DNA from: Themeda triandra
Taxonomy: Eukaryota; Streptophyta; Magnoliopsida; Poales; Poaceae
Assembly: GCA_018135685.1 (NCBI GenBank)
Contig: JAENPR010000005.1
Span: 992,001-1,056,000, forward strand
Direction: 5' to 3'
DNA length: 64,000 bases
Part shown: one piece after another, positions 25,160-34,505 of the stretch
Layout: the number at the start of each line of letters is the position of its first letter
Position numbering within the stretch: the first letter of the stretch is position 1
Program-made: the position numbers and the translations under genes
The notes under the pieces: model-generated
Databases searched by the model: none
Seen by the model: only the letters and a program-made list of their open reading frames with translations
Told to the model about the DNA's origin: nothing

Positions 25160-25911
25160 GGTACGTACGGTGACAAATTGCGTAAATATACCGCGGCGTC
25201 TGTTTCCTATTATCCTCGCAAATGAGCTCACCAAGTCACATCTACTTGTGTGACTTTTTTTGGGAACATCTACTTGTGCGACTTTTGTAGTCAGGTGGCA
25301 ATTTTCTGCTCTGATAGTTACAGCATAGCACTTTCAAAACTTGAGAGCAAAATATCTTATTAGCAAATTGAAAATTGTTGTGGAGTAAATGACAAAAAAT
25401 ACCAGAAATGTACAAGAATCAGAAGATGATTCCGTTGCCGTTCAAATGCATTCATCTCATTATCCGTTGGACACGTGTAAGCTTTAGAGCACTAGTCTTT
25501 GTAGCTAAACCTTCAAACATGTGGTCTAAGGTTAACTCTAAACTTTAGCCCATCTCACATTAGACCTGAAAACTATGCTGAAGTGCTCTAAAGTTTTTAG
25601 AGCTTTAATTTAAAGTTTAGAGGCGAGGATCCAAACAATAGTAGTAGATGGTAACTGAGCTTGTCAAGAGAAATATTAATGATTTTGTGCAAATTTACTT
25701 TTCTCTGGATTAACTAGGAAAATATATACACGATACTAATACCTATATAAATTTCTATTTTCAGAAGAAAACTCTATAAAATTGAAGTGTGATATATCCA
25801 TATCCATATGTATCATACGACTGAGTCTAACTCACCTACTTATTTTTTTTTAAAAAATAAAAGGATCTATTTTTTCAATGATAGGTGACGCGCCTATCAA
25901 TAGGTAAAAAG
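25160..25911. other. Intergenic, with a possible fold-back repeat
   Basis: AT-rich, without a supported gene. At about 25,482-25,622 CTTTAGAGCACT is followed by the inverse AGTGCTCTAAAG and by TTTAAAGTTTAGAG, suggesting a hAT-like fold-back MITE related to the common grass AAACTTTAG type. Its ends and target duplication are not clear. Confidence 0.35.
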
Positions 25912-26065
25912 GAAGTGAGCTTAACTCAACTAGTTGAGTGAGAGGTATGGTAGTGCACCAAACCACCCAAGTTCGAATACTGTCTTGGACTAAATTTGGA
26001 TGTCTATTCTCTTATTAATGAAAAAACACCTAGTTCCTCTTAGATTGGATCTCGTTTTTTTTTTT
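25912..26065 (+). mobile_element. tRNA-derived SINE
   Basis: An RNA polymerase III-like promoter is visible: an A-box-like segment TTAACTCAACTAGTTGAGTG at 25,921-25,940 and a B-box-like GTTCGAATAC at 25,971-25,980. A non-tRNA body follows, ending in an 11-base T-run (26,055-26,065), as in rice p-SINE1-type elements. The A box deviates from consensus (TAACT for TAGCN), so this is an old or divergent copy. No target duplication was identified. Confidence 0.6.
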
Positions 26066-26190
26066 CTCTTATCAATAACAAATTCCATGGCGACTTTCTA
26101 TTCTATACTTAATGAAAAACCACCTAGATCCTCTTAGATTGAATCTCGTTTTTTCGCCTATCAATAACAAATTGTCCATGGCGACTTTGT
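26003..26190. repeat. Tandem duplication of the SINE 3' region, two units of about 92-95 bp
   Basis: Unit 1 (26,003-26,097) and unit 2 (26,098-26,190) both run from TCTATTCT through ATGAAAAA, CACCTAG, CTCTTAGATTG and ATCTCG-T-run to ATGGCGACTTT. They differ mainly in T-run length and a few substitutions. Confidence 0.8.
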
Positions 26191-26592
26191 TAATTTTAAG
26201 ATCTGTTGGGTTAGTCTCCAGGCGATGTTTATGGAGATAGACAAATGTACTTGCATAAATGTGAGCCTGAAATTATCCAAATCCCAGTGTCAACTAGTAA
26301 ATCTGGCAGCCATTAGAACCTTTTAAACTAGATGACAAAGTTAGGTGCTAAGCACCTTCCATTTTAGATAACCAATTAATCAAATCCATTATCGTCCCAC
26401 AAGGGTTAAAAACTTAATTGACATTTGTGCCATCATGAGCTTAAACTATGTCTTGAATGAAAAAGATAAAAAAAAAATAAAAGAAATCCGGAAGGAAAGG
26501 TACCCATGAATGTCCTGCTACCTAATTTTGTTTTATTTATCTATTTATTTATTAAGAGCTCGATACTGATGAATCTATCCTTTTGGGGGACA
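26191..26592. other. Intergenic, nothing recognised
   Basis: AT-rich sequence without an ORF of interest, repeat or RNA gene that could be recognised. Confidence 0.4.
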
Positions 26593-26607
26593 GGGACAAT
26601 GAAAATA

Positions 26608-26745
26608 TTTTTTTTAGATAATGGATAAAGATATCCGGCCTCTACATCCGAGGATACTACCAATTATTACAAAGGTTTTCAAAAGTAAACAAAGTGAAAG
26701 AAAGGTCTTATAGAACGACCCGGACGCTAATTCAAACAATAAAAA
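26608..26745 (-). mobile_element. 138-bp truncated retroposon (LINE 3' end) with 15-bp target duplication
   Basis: Flanked by the perfect 15-bp direct repeat GGGACAATGAAAATA (26,593-26,607 and 26,746-26,760). Read on the minus strand it ends GGCCGGATATC..TTATCCATTATC followed by an A-run, a tail seen on grass LINE-type retroposons. It has no coding sequence. Confidence 0.85.
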
Positions 26746-26760
26746 GGGACAATGAAAATA

Positions 26761-27499
26761 TAGAAATGGTAAACCAGGCAATGAGTTGTCTGGCGCCAAA
26801 GGGCAAGAAACAAAGAAGGGCCACGTGTTACGATGGTGAACCAGCTGCTTATTCCCCTGGATGATGACTGTCTGATTGATAAAAAAAAGTCTCAGTTGTT
26901 CGTAACACAGAAGCCTTTAAAATCTAAATCAACCGTAATAACCTTTGGAGTACCAAGTACTCCTTATGCTAAATTACAACAAGCTTTGAGTTTTTCGGAT
27001 GTTTACAATTTTTGCTATATTACACTTAGATATACATCACGATAAACGTCTTGTAATATGAAACCGAGGGAATACCACATACTAGCATCGCAATACAAAC
27101 TCTGCTCTTGCGTCTGCGTCACATAAATCGACCGAATTTCCGACATGTAAGTACTAGTAAGTACTAGTATACCCCGGAGTAGATGTGTTTTTTTTCTTTG
27201 ACCTTGCACACAATTAAACGAGGGATGAAAAACAAGTATCTGTTTTTTTTTTTTTTTTTTAAAAACTAGTCTCTGGGGGCGGCCGCGAAGACTAGGAAGC
27301 AAAGCAGTCTGATCGCTGCAACCAACCGGCTCTCTTTTTCTGTATACCGCCATCGCGTCCAATGATACACGGCGACATCGCTGCTGCATTATTCACGTTT
27401 CTTTATGTTTTTTTTCTTCCCACGGGACGCCCCCGCTGCCATCGTCACTCTCTTCTTTCTAGTTCCTCCCATTGGTCGTTGTCTCTTTGCGTGCTCCTC
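26761..27499. other. Intergenic, with a 20-base T-run
   Basis: A long T-run lies at about 27,242-27,261, followed by GC-rich sequence. No gene is supported. An ORF at 27,015-27,389 on the minus strand is a chance frame through the T-run. Confidence 0.4.
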
Positions 27500-27749
27500 T
27501 ATTTAAACCAGCCCTCCTCCCTCGGAGCCAAGAAGAGAAGAAAGACGGCTTCATTCTTATCACACAGCTAAGCTACTGCACCATCTTCCTCTGCTCTGTC
27601 CGTCTCCCTCGTCTCAGACCAGCAACAAGGTCGCCGGCCAGGGCGGACGGGCGGCCGCCGCCGGCTGCTGCTGGACCCTGAACCTCGGCGGCGCCGCCGG
27701 CATCCTGGGCTTCTTCGTCTTCCACAGCTAGCGTTCGCTGGCTAGACAG
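27500..27749 (+). promoter_or_regulatory. Candidate distal promoter and non-coding first exon upstream of the HAK gene
   Basis: A TATA-like TATTTAAA at 27,500-27,507 is followed about 30 bp later by a CT-rich leader-like stretch and, at 27,749, a plausible splice donor (GACAG/GTCAGC). No ATG-initiated frame with similarity lies in the interval. It could be the 5' UTR exon of the HAK gene 1.6 kb downstream, with an acceptor near 29,270 (GATGATGCAG), or an unrelated transcription unit. This is inference only. Confidence 0.3.
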
Positions 27750-29138
27750 GTCAGCAAAATCAAACTTTTCTTTGTTTGTCTTCCTGCCATTCTTGTTCAC
27801 TGCGGCCGGCGTCAGTAAATTTCTTCCCCACGGACGTGCGCATGCCCAACCCAGCACAGCCTTTTGCCCCTTTGGCTTGCTTGCCGTTTCTTGAGAAAGA
27901 AAGAAAATGGCACGCGGCGGCCTCTTTTGAAGACGACGTCGTATGTAAGAGATGTCTTCCTCTTTTCGATCACGGTCTCGATCTGGATGCAGCTCAAATC
28001 ATCCAGAAACAAAAGGAGAGTGAGAAAAGAGAAAAGATCATGTGCGAAGAGACTGCGTGTGCAAAATGATCTTTTAACTTATTTTCTCTTCCCAAAGATC
28101 TCTGTCAGTCACTAGTAGCAGTGGTAAAAAAAACAGAGGCTGATTCTCGCCCTGATGAGTGCTCACGATACCCACGTGTCAGCAGGCGTTGATGGCTGTA
28201 GCTGTGGGAGGTCAAGGATACCCCCAATGGCGTCAGTTCACTGGCTGATTAGCCCTTAAACTAATCTCTATTTAGTTATTTATATATAAATCGTCTTGGC
28301 CTTTTGGAACGGAGCGAGGGCGGTGCACGTGACCCGAGGGGATCCGTGGAAAATACATTAATAATAGCTCAGGATGCAGATCGTGCGTCTCCCAGCTGAA
28401 ATTCCTCAGAGGGTTGGTGGTGTACAGTGTACACAGCTGATTAGCTGAAATACATTAAAATATCATCTTTGGTTTGGAAAGTCAAGTGGAGTATGTGATT
28501 ATACTCCTACTACTGGAATGATGAGTCTCCCCTGTCTGTTTTTTTTTTCTCTAAAGATTTCTCTTTATTTGAAAAAAATAAATCGTAGAAATCACTTGGG
28601 CTCATTTTCTGAAGAATGAAGTGGGGGTTTATTCCAGCTTGTTTGGCCACTCCATCACGCTGCCTTAGCTTCATTCTGTTTTGGAGTTGGCTCCGGTGAC
28701 TGACTGACGTGTGGACCCCACTAGCGCATTGACCACGCAGCCTAGTAATAATGAGGAATGAATGGAGTGCATGCTGTGCTAAAATAGCGTTCGTGTTCTT
28801 CTTACTGGCTGCCAGTTAACCTGTGGCTTGTCTCTTTTCTGTATCCAGCAATTTGTAGCAGCTGTAGAATACCATCACCACACGGATTATTCACTAGCAA
28901 CGTGACAAAACTCTTACTAAGATCGATATGCATTTATTAGCAGAATTTGTTCGCAATCGTCGATCACAATTATGCCGCTGATGATTTGCACGGTAGCCGC
29001 CAGCCGCCGGCGCCGTTGCCGAATGAAATTCCCAACCTGAACAACATCCGGCCGTTGCTTAGCAGCAAAGGAGCCTGCCCTTTTCTCGTTTCCACCCTTT
29101 TACTTCTTTTTTCCCCTTCGACAAGCTAGTATAGTTCC
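27750..29138. other. Upstream region of the HAK gene, no coding gene seen
   Basis: Short frames on both strands have no recognised similarity. The stretch would be either the HAK promoter or, if the distal exon at 27.5-27.7 kb is used, a 5' UTR intron. Confidence 0.4.
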
Positions 29139-29146
29139 TATATAAA
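29139..29146 (+). promoter_or_regulatory. TATA box of the HAK gene
   Basis: A perfect TATATAAA about 250 bp before the HAK start codon, in a normal position for a plant promoter with a 5' UTR of roughly 220 bp. Transcription from here would need no 5' UTR intron. Confidence 0.55.
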
Positions 29147-29397
29147 CTCGGTTAACTAGCCAAGAAAGTTGTTGTGAATGTAAAACAAAGTTGTTGCTTC
29201 GCTAAGCTGTCACGTACGTACAGTGTCACCGCCGCCTAACGTCGTCTTGGGAATTGGTTGGATGATGCAGGGACGAATCAGCTGGCGCGGCGTGATTAGA
29301 GCTTGAGATTCTGCACAGACCAGACTAGTCCCATCGTAGTTCTTGGGATTCGCCGTTAAAAGAAGAGGGGCTTCGTCGTGTCGTGTCAACCGAGGAG

Positions 29398-32300
29398 ATG
29401 TCGTCGTCGCTGGAGGTGGACGGAGGGGGAGGCGGCGGCGGCGGTGGCGAGTCGTCGGCGAACCGGCTGAGCTTGAAGCGCCACGACTCTTTGTTCGGCG
29501 ACGCGGAGAAGGTCTCCGGCGGCAAGTACCATGGGTCCGAGGGCAGCTGGGCCCGGACGCTGCACCTCGCGTTCCAGAGCGTCGGCATCATCTACGGCGA
29601 CATCGGCACGTCGCCGCTCTACGTCTACTCCAGCACCTTCCCCGACGGCATCAAGAACAACGACGACCTGCTCGGCGTCCTCTCGCTCATCATCTACACC
29701 CTCATCGTCATTCCCATGCTCAAGTACGTCTTCATCGTGCTCTACGCCAACGACAATGGAGACGGTACGTAAGCACTGAGCAGATCAGATTAAATCTACA
29801 AGCTGTTATCTTTTCTGCTGTTTGTTTAGATTTATTTACTGATGAACGAGCATCGATCAATCTGCTGTTTTTTTTTTCTCTCTAGGCGGCACGTTTGCGC
29901 TGTACTCGCTGATATCGCGGTACGCCAAGATCAGGCTGATCCCCAACCAGCAGGCAGAGGACGCCATGGTGTCGAATTACAGCATAGAAGCGCCCAACTC
30001 GCAGCTGAGGAGGGCTCAGTGGTTCAAGCAGAAGCTTGAGTCCAGCAAGGCAGCCAAGATTGTGCTCTTCACCCTCACGATCCTTGGTACATCCATGGTC
30101 ATGGGCGACGGGACCCTGACACCAGCAATATCTGGTAACGCAAACATTATATCAGACATCACGCACATCTAGTTATTAATTACTGCTATATATGATATAT
30201 GATGGTATCCGAACTAACATGTTTGCATAGTATGTATACTGACTAATATGTTCTTGTTTATGGATAATCTGCAGTGCTGTCTGCGGTAAGCGGGATCAAG
30301 GAGAAGGCGCCAAACCTGTCTCAGAGTATGTGGAACAAATGAAGAGCTGCTGACATGATTAATTTCAACAATTGTTACCCCTGTTCATGGTCATTCAGGC
30401 TAACATCTCTCTGTTGTCGGTTTTCCTACAGCGCAAGTAGTCTTGATCTCTGTGGCGATCCTCTTCCTGCTCTTCTCGGTTCAGCGTTTCGGGACCGACA
30501 AGGTTGGGTACACCTTTGCTCCAGTCATCTCGGTGTGGTTCCTGCTGATTGCTGGCATTGGACTCTACAATCTTGTTGAACACGACATTGGTGTTCTGCG
30601 GGCCTTCAATCCGTGGTACATAGTGAAGTACTTCAAACGGAACGGAAAGGAAGGCTGGGTTTCGCTTGGTGGTATTATCTTGTGTGTCACAGGTAACCAA
30701 TTTTTTTCCTGACCATACAGAAAACTGCAATGTAAACCTTCTGTGTGTAATCTGAATTCACTGACACATGTGTGCAACAGGCACTGAAGGTATGTTTGCT
30801 GACCTCGGACATTTCAACATCAGGGCCGTTCAGGTAATGGCCAAAAATGCATATGCGTTTTCGCTTCGATGTTTTATATTACACTTAACTCTGAATCTAG
30901 TTTTCCATATCTTGTAATTTGTCCAAGAACCAGAGGTCTCACTCACCAGAAGCATCTTATCTGACAATGGTTTCTGTATTGTACTCCTGCAGATCAGCTT
31001 CAATGGCATCTTGTTCCCATCGGTGGCACTGTGTTACATCGGGCAAGCAGCGTACCTGAGGAAATTCCCACAAAACGTTGGAGACACATTCTATAAATCC
31101 ATCCCAGGTACTTACGATATAAACAATATAAGCTGCATGTACTGCGGTAGTAATGCTTCTTGGAGATGGCTTCATATCAACGTGGATGGCCCACGAACAA
31201 GAACAATGGCTGACTCCTTTCTGTTCGTTCTGCAGCACCTCTGTTCTGGCCAACCTTCATCGTCGCAATTCTCGCTGCCATCATTGCAAGCCAAGCTATG
31301 CTCTCGGGTGCATTTGCCATCCTCTCCAAGGCGCTGTCTCTTGGCTGTCTCCCCAGGGTCCAAGTGATCCACACCTCGAAGAAGTACGAAGGGCAGGTGT
31401 ACATCCCCGAGGTGAACTTCCTGATGGGACTGGCGAGCATCATCGTCACGATCGCCTTCAGGACGACCACGAGCATCGGCAACGCGTACGGCATCTGCGT
31501 GGTGACCACCTTCTCCATCACCACCCACCTGATGACGGTGGTGATGCTGGTGATCTGGAAGAAGCACATCGCGTACGTGCTCCTCTTCTACGTGGTGTTC
31601 GGCTTCACGGAGCTCATCTACCTGTCGTCCATCCTGTCCAAGTTCATCCAGGGCGGGTACCTGCCCTTCGCCTTCGCGCTGGTGCTCATGACGCTCATGG
31701 CCACGTGGCACTACGTGCACGTGAAGCGCTACTGGTACGAGCTGGACCACATCGTGCCGACGAGCCAGATGACGACGCTGCTGGAGAAGAACGACGTGCG
31801 GCGGATCCCTGGGGTGGGGCTCCTGTACACGGAGCTCGTCCAGGGGATCCCGCCCGTGTTCCCGCGGCTCATCAAGAAGATCCCCTCCGTGCACGCCGTC
31901 TTCCTCTTCATGTCCATCAAGCACATCCCCATCCCGCACGTGGCGCCCGCCGAGCGGTTCCTGTTCCGGCAGGTCGGCGCCCGGGAGCAGCGCGTGTTCC
32001 GGTGCGTGGCGAGGTACGGGTACAGCGACGCGCTGGAGGAGCCCAAGGAGTTCGCCGTGTTCCTCGTCGACAGGCTCAAGATGTTCATCCAGGAGGAGAT
32101 CGCGTTCGCGCAGGCGGAGAACGAAGCCGAGGACGACGCGGCGGCCCTGCAGGCGGCGGATGATCAGACGGCGGCGCCGGCGAGGCCGAGGCGGTCCACG
32201 AGCTCCGTGGTGCCCAGCGACGAGGCGATCAGCCAGTCGAGGGCGAGCACGCACTCGGGGCGGATCACGTTCCAGGCGAGCCAGCAGACGACGGCGGAGG

Positions 32301-32515
32301 AGGAGAAGCAGCTCATCGACCGGGAGGTGGAGCGAGGGGTGGTGTACCTGATGGGCGAGGCCAACGTGTCGGCGGGGCCAAGGTCGTCCATCCTCAAGAA
32401 GATCGTCGTCAACTACATCTACACCTTCTTGAGGAAGAACCTGACGGAGGGGCACAAGGCGCTGGCCATTCCCAAAGATCAGCTGCTCAAGGTGGGCATC
32501 ACATATGAAATCTAG
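29398..32515 (+). CDS. HAK: HAK/KUP/KT potassium transporter, complete, seven exons, 791 aa
   Basis: High-affinity type K+ transporter of the plasma membrane (K+/H+ symport in the family). Exons: 29398-29764, 29886-30134, 30275-30325, 30432-30692, 30781-30833, 30993-31107, 31236-32515. All introns are GT-AG, 88-159 bp, and the phases agree; the sum is 792 codons including TAG. The N-terminal RHDSLFGDAEKVSG motif precedes the family signature IIYGDIGTSPLYVYSSTF (GDIGTSPLY at residues 67-75). Later come GTFALYSLISRYAK, GDGTLTPAISVLSAVSG, GTEGMFADLGHF, AFRTTTSIGNAYG and the C-terminal ANVSAGPRSSILKKIVVNY and FLRKN. The overall likeness is to HAK1/HAK5-type (cluster I) proteins; the exact orthologue is not resolved. 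The start ATG at 29398 gives a glycine-rich N-terminus. An upstream in-frame GTG is not used. Exons 1 and 7 are very GC-rich. Confidence 0.95.
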
Positions 32516-32656
32516 CGCGCGCGGCAGGGATTGTGGTTTTCGCCGGAATGCGTATGATCGAGGCGTAGCGTGCCTAACCAAAAACAGCCTTTCGATCGAT
32601 CTTGGCGTGTGTTGACTTCATTCACAGGGCAGGCAAAGTGCCGCGGTTGGTTTGGT

Positions 32657-32662
32657 AATAAA
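32657..32662 (+). promoter_or_regulatory. Polyadenylation signal of the HAK gene
   Basis: AATAAA lies 142 bases after the HAK stop codon, followed by a GT-rich stretch, a normal plant 3' end arrangement. Confidence 0.5.
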
Positions 32663-32856
32663 GTCTGTGTGTGAGTGGCGGGCTGTTTTTTCTTTGGCTG
32701 CTGGAAGGTTTCTCTTTATTCTCTTGTACAGCGTGGTTTTTTATCAGAGGTTGATGAATGCAAGCGATATTGTTGGAAGTAAAACGTAGATGTTTCCTTC
32801 TTGTTCTCTTCACATTGTGGTTTTATCATGATTTTGTCAAATGCAAGCGATACTCT

Positions 32857-33327
32857 GGTGACCTGCTCCTTCTCCAGAGATGTCGGGTTTGCTGTCCTAC
32901 AAGCACATTTCACATCCATTTGCCTCCAGCCGCTCACACTACACTTAGTTGGTGGAGAAGGCTACGCGCCATGGTCACCGCAGACTGCAGGCGAGGAATG
33001 GACTCGCTGTTCGCACTGTTGTCTTGGAACCTCTGAAAAGAACGCAATGCACGCTCTTTCAGGGATGAGTCTGCAATAATCACCGACACTCAGCGCATCA
33101 TCAAGGCGCAGGTGGACCGTTGGATTGACGTTGGTGCTAAGGATCTACAGGAGCTGTCCTGGGTTCATTATCCCGGCAGCTTGCCCCCTTTTTATCTTCC
33201 TTTTGGTATGCCATTTTTTCATGTAATTTTCTAGGTTGTTTCTTGTCACCAGTATCGGCTTCTTATACATACATTCTTCTCCTTCTGATACAGTGATATG
33301 CACACTCGTGTGTATTCGAGAAAAAGA
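32857..33327 (+). mobile_element. 5'-truncated LINE fragment
   Basis: The frame at about 32,950-33,160 reads as the end of a plant LINE ORF2 (WWRRLRAM, then KERNARSF, then VDRWIDVGAKDLQEL) with a stop codon where the family has the W of WKERN. The 3' end CGAGAAAAA matches the usual grass LINE terminus. Near-identical 14-bp sequences ATGCAAG(C/T)GATACT flank it (32,842-32,855 and 33,329-33,342), fitting a target duplication with one later change. It lies between the HAK gene and a HAK relic. Confidence 0.65.
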
Positions 33328-33340
33328 TGCAAGTGATACT

Positions 33341-33470
33341 GGAGTGGAGAGACAGGGTTGTGTACCAGACAGGAGATGCCAATGTGTCAGCAGTGCTCAA
33401 CTCATCAGTCTGCATCAAGAAGATAGTTGTTTTGCGCAAAACATGACCACAAACCAAAGCGCTAGAGAAC
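33341..33470 (+). pseudogene. Relic of a HAK potassium transporter C-terminus
   Basis: After a one-base frame change the stretch reads YQTGDANVSAVLNSSV then IKKIVV, aligning with YLMGEANVSAGPRSSILKKIVV near the C-terminus of the intact HAK protein upstream. A further LRK...KAL match to its FLRKN...HKAL segment follows, after a small deletion and with a TGA stop. Only the last 5% of a HAK gene is recognisable. It is a third HAK-derived locus in the window, between the intact gene and the damaged paralogue. Confidence 0.75.
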
Positions 33471-34496
33471 CTTGCAGTACAATCTGTCAAAACCAGATGG
33501 TCCAATAATATTATTCTAGAGTTGCTCTCAAGAAGAGGCAAATATGACCTTTTTACGTGGTTGTGGAGGGCTAGGTACACAAGGAAACCAACAAAAGATA
33601 AATATTATACTCACGTGACAAAGAACAATTAGTTTACTAGCAAACTAGTTAAGTCCGTCGAAACTCTTCACTAGGAGGAGCACCTCGTCATGGTGTGGAC
33701 GTTGCTTATGTGCTAGCAAGCCTATGGCATGCACCATCTACGGTTATGTTCTTGTCGAGATCAATATATGAACAAGAATGCAAGTTTGCAAGAGAGATTA
33801 TGTCTAGGAGTAAAAAGGTAAATGAACAGTAAATTGACTCAATTATATAGGTGTCTCAATCAGTCTTGGCCCTTTATATTCTGTATGAGCTTGTGTGATT
33901 TCCAAGCATCATAAATACTCATCTGGACTCTGAATTAGAAGATCCATATTTCATCTCGACAAAGCTACATCATGGTGAAGTCCATTGTACAATCTGACCC
34001 TATTTTGATGCGTTACAAGGGCTTCTTTATTTCCTTGGTGAAACTTAGTCAAAATACTCTAGATTTTGCCACCTCCTCACCAGCTACTCAAGGAGATTCG
34101 CTCGAAGGGGCTAGACCTTAATGTTCTCAGTCTCTCACCTATAGGCACATAACCGCATATGATTCATTTTTTATTTGCAATCTTTGCATCGATTCTTCTC
34201 TCCTTATGGTGCGGCACCCTCCACGGGTTGAATCAGCTCATGGCAATGCCACGACGGACCGCACCTCTTTGGAAGGCCACTAGAGATGGCCTATGGGCAC
34301 TATGTCAACAAAAGAGTCAACTTCTTAGCTCATATATGAACTAAAAAGTGATAAAAATAGAGTAATCTAACAATACTAATGTATAAAATATGTAAATATG
34401 GCACATGAATAATAATAAAAAGTGTGTTAGCTAGCTCTTTTATTCATTATCTAAAAAAGCTAGCTCTTTTATTATTTTTTGACAAAAGCTAGCTAT
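33471..34496. other. Intergenic, nothing recognised
   Basis: No supported gene. Near 34,427-34,500 a GCTAGCTCTTTTATT-type motif is repeated about three times just before the Mutator-like element. Confidence 0.4.
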
Positions 34497-34505
34497 TATA
34501 TTATT

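Noticed and set aside
25921..25980. Possible tRNA gene
   Set aside because: Only A- and B-box-like motifs are present; no cloverleaf could be folded, and the T-tailed body fits a SINE better.
27573..27681. Short open frame ending in the leader-like exon before the HAK gene
   Set aside because: No in-frame ATG and no similarity; more likely 5' UTR.
31153..32163. 336-codon plus-strand ORF overlapping HAK exon 7
   Set aside because: Out-of-frame shadow starting in the preceding intron; the HAK frame is supported by splice sites and family motifs.
31172..32581. 469-codon ORF on the minus strand
   Set aside because: Antisense shadow of the very GC-rich last HAK exon; composition (H, R, D, L) is typical of such shadows and the plus-strand frame is clearly the real gene.
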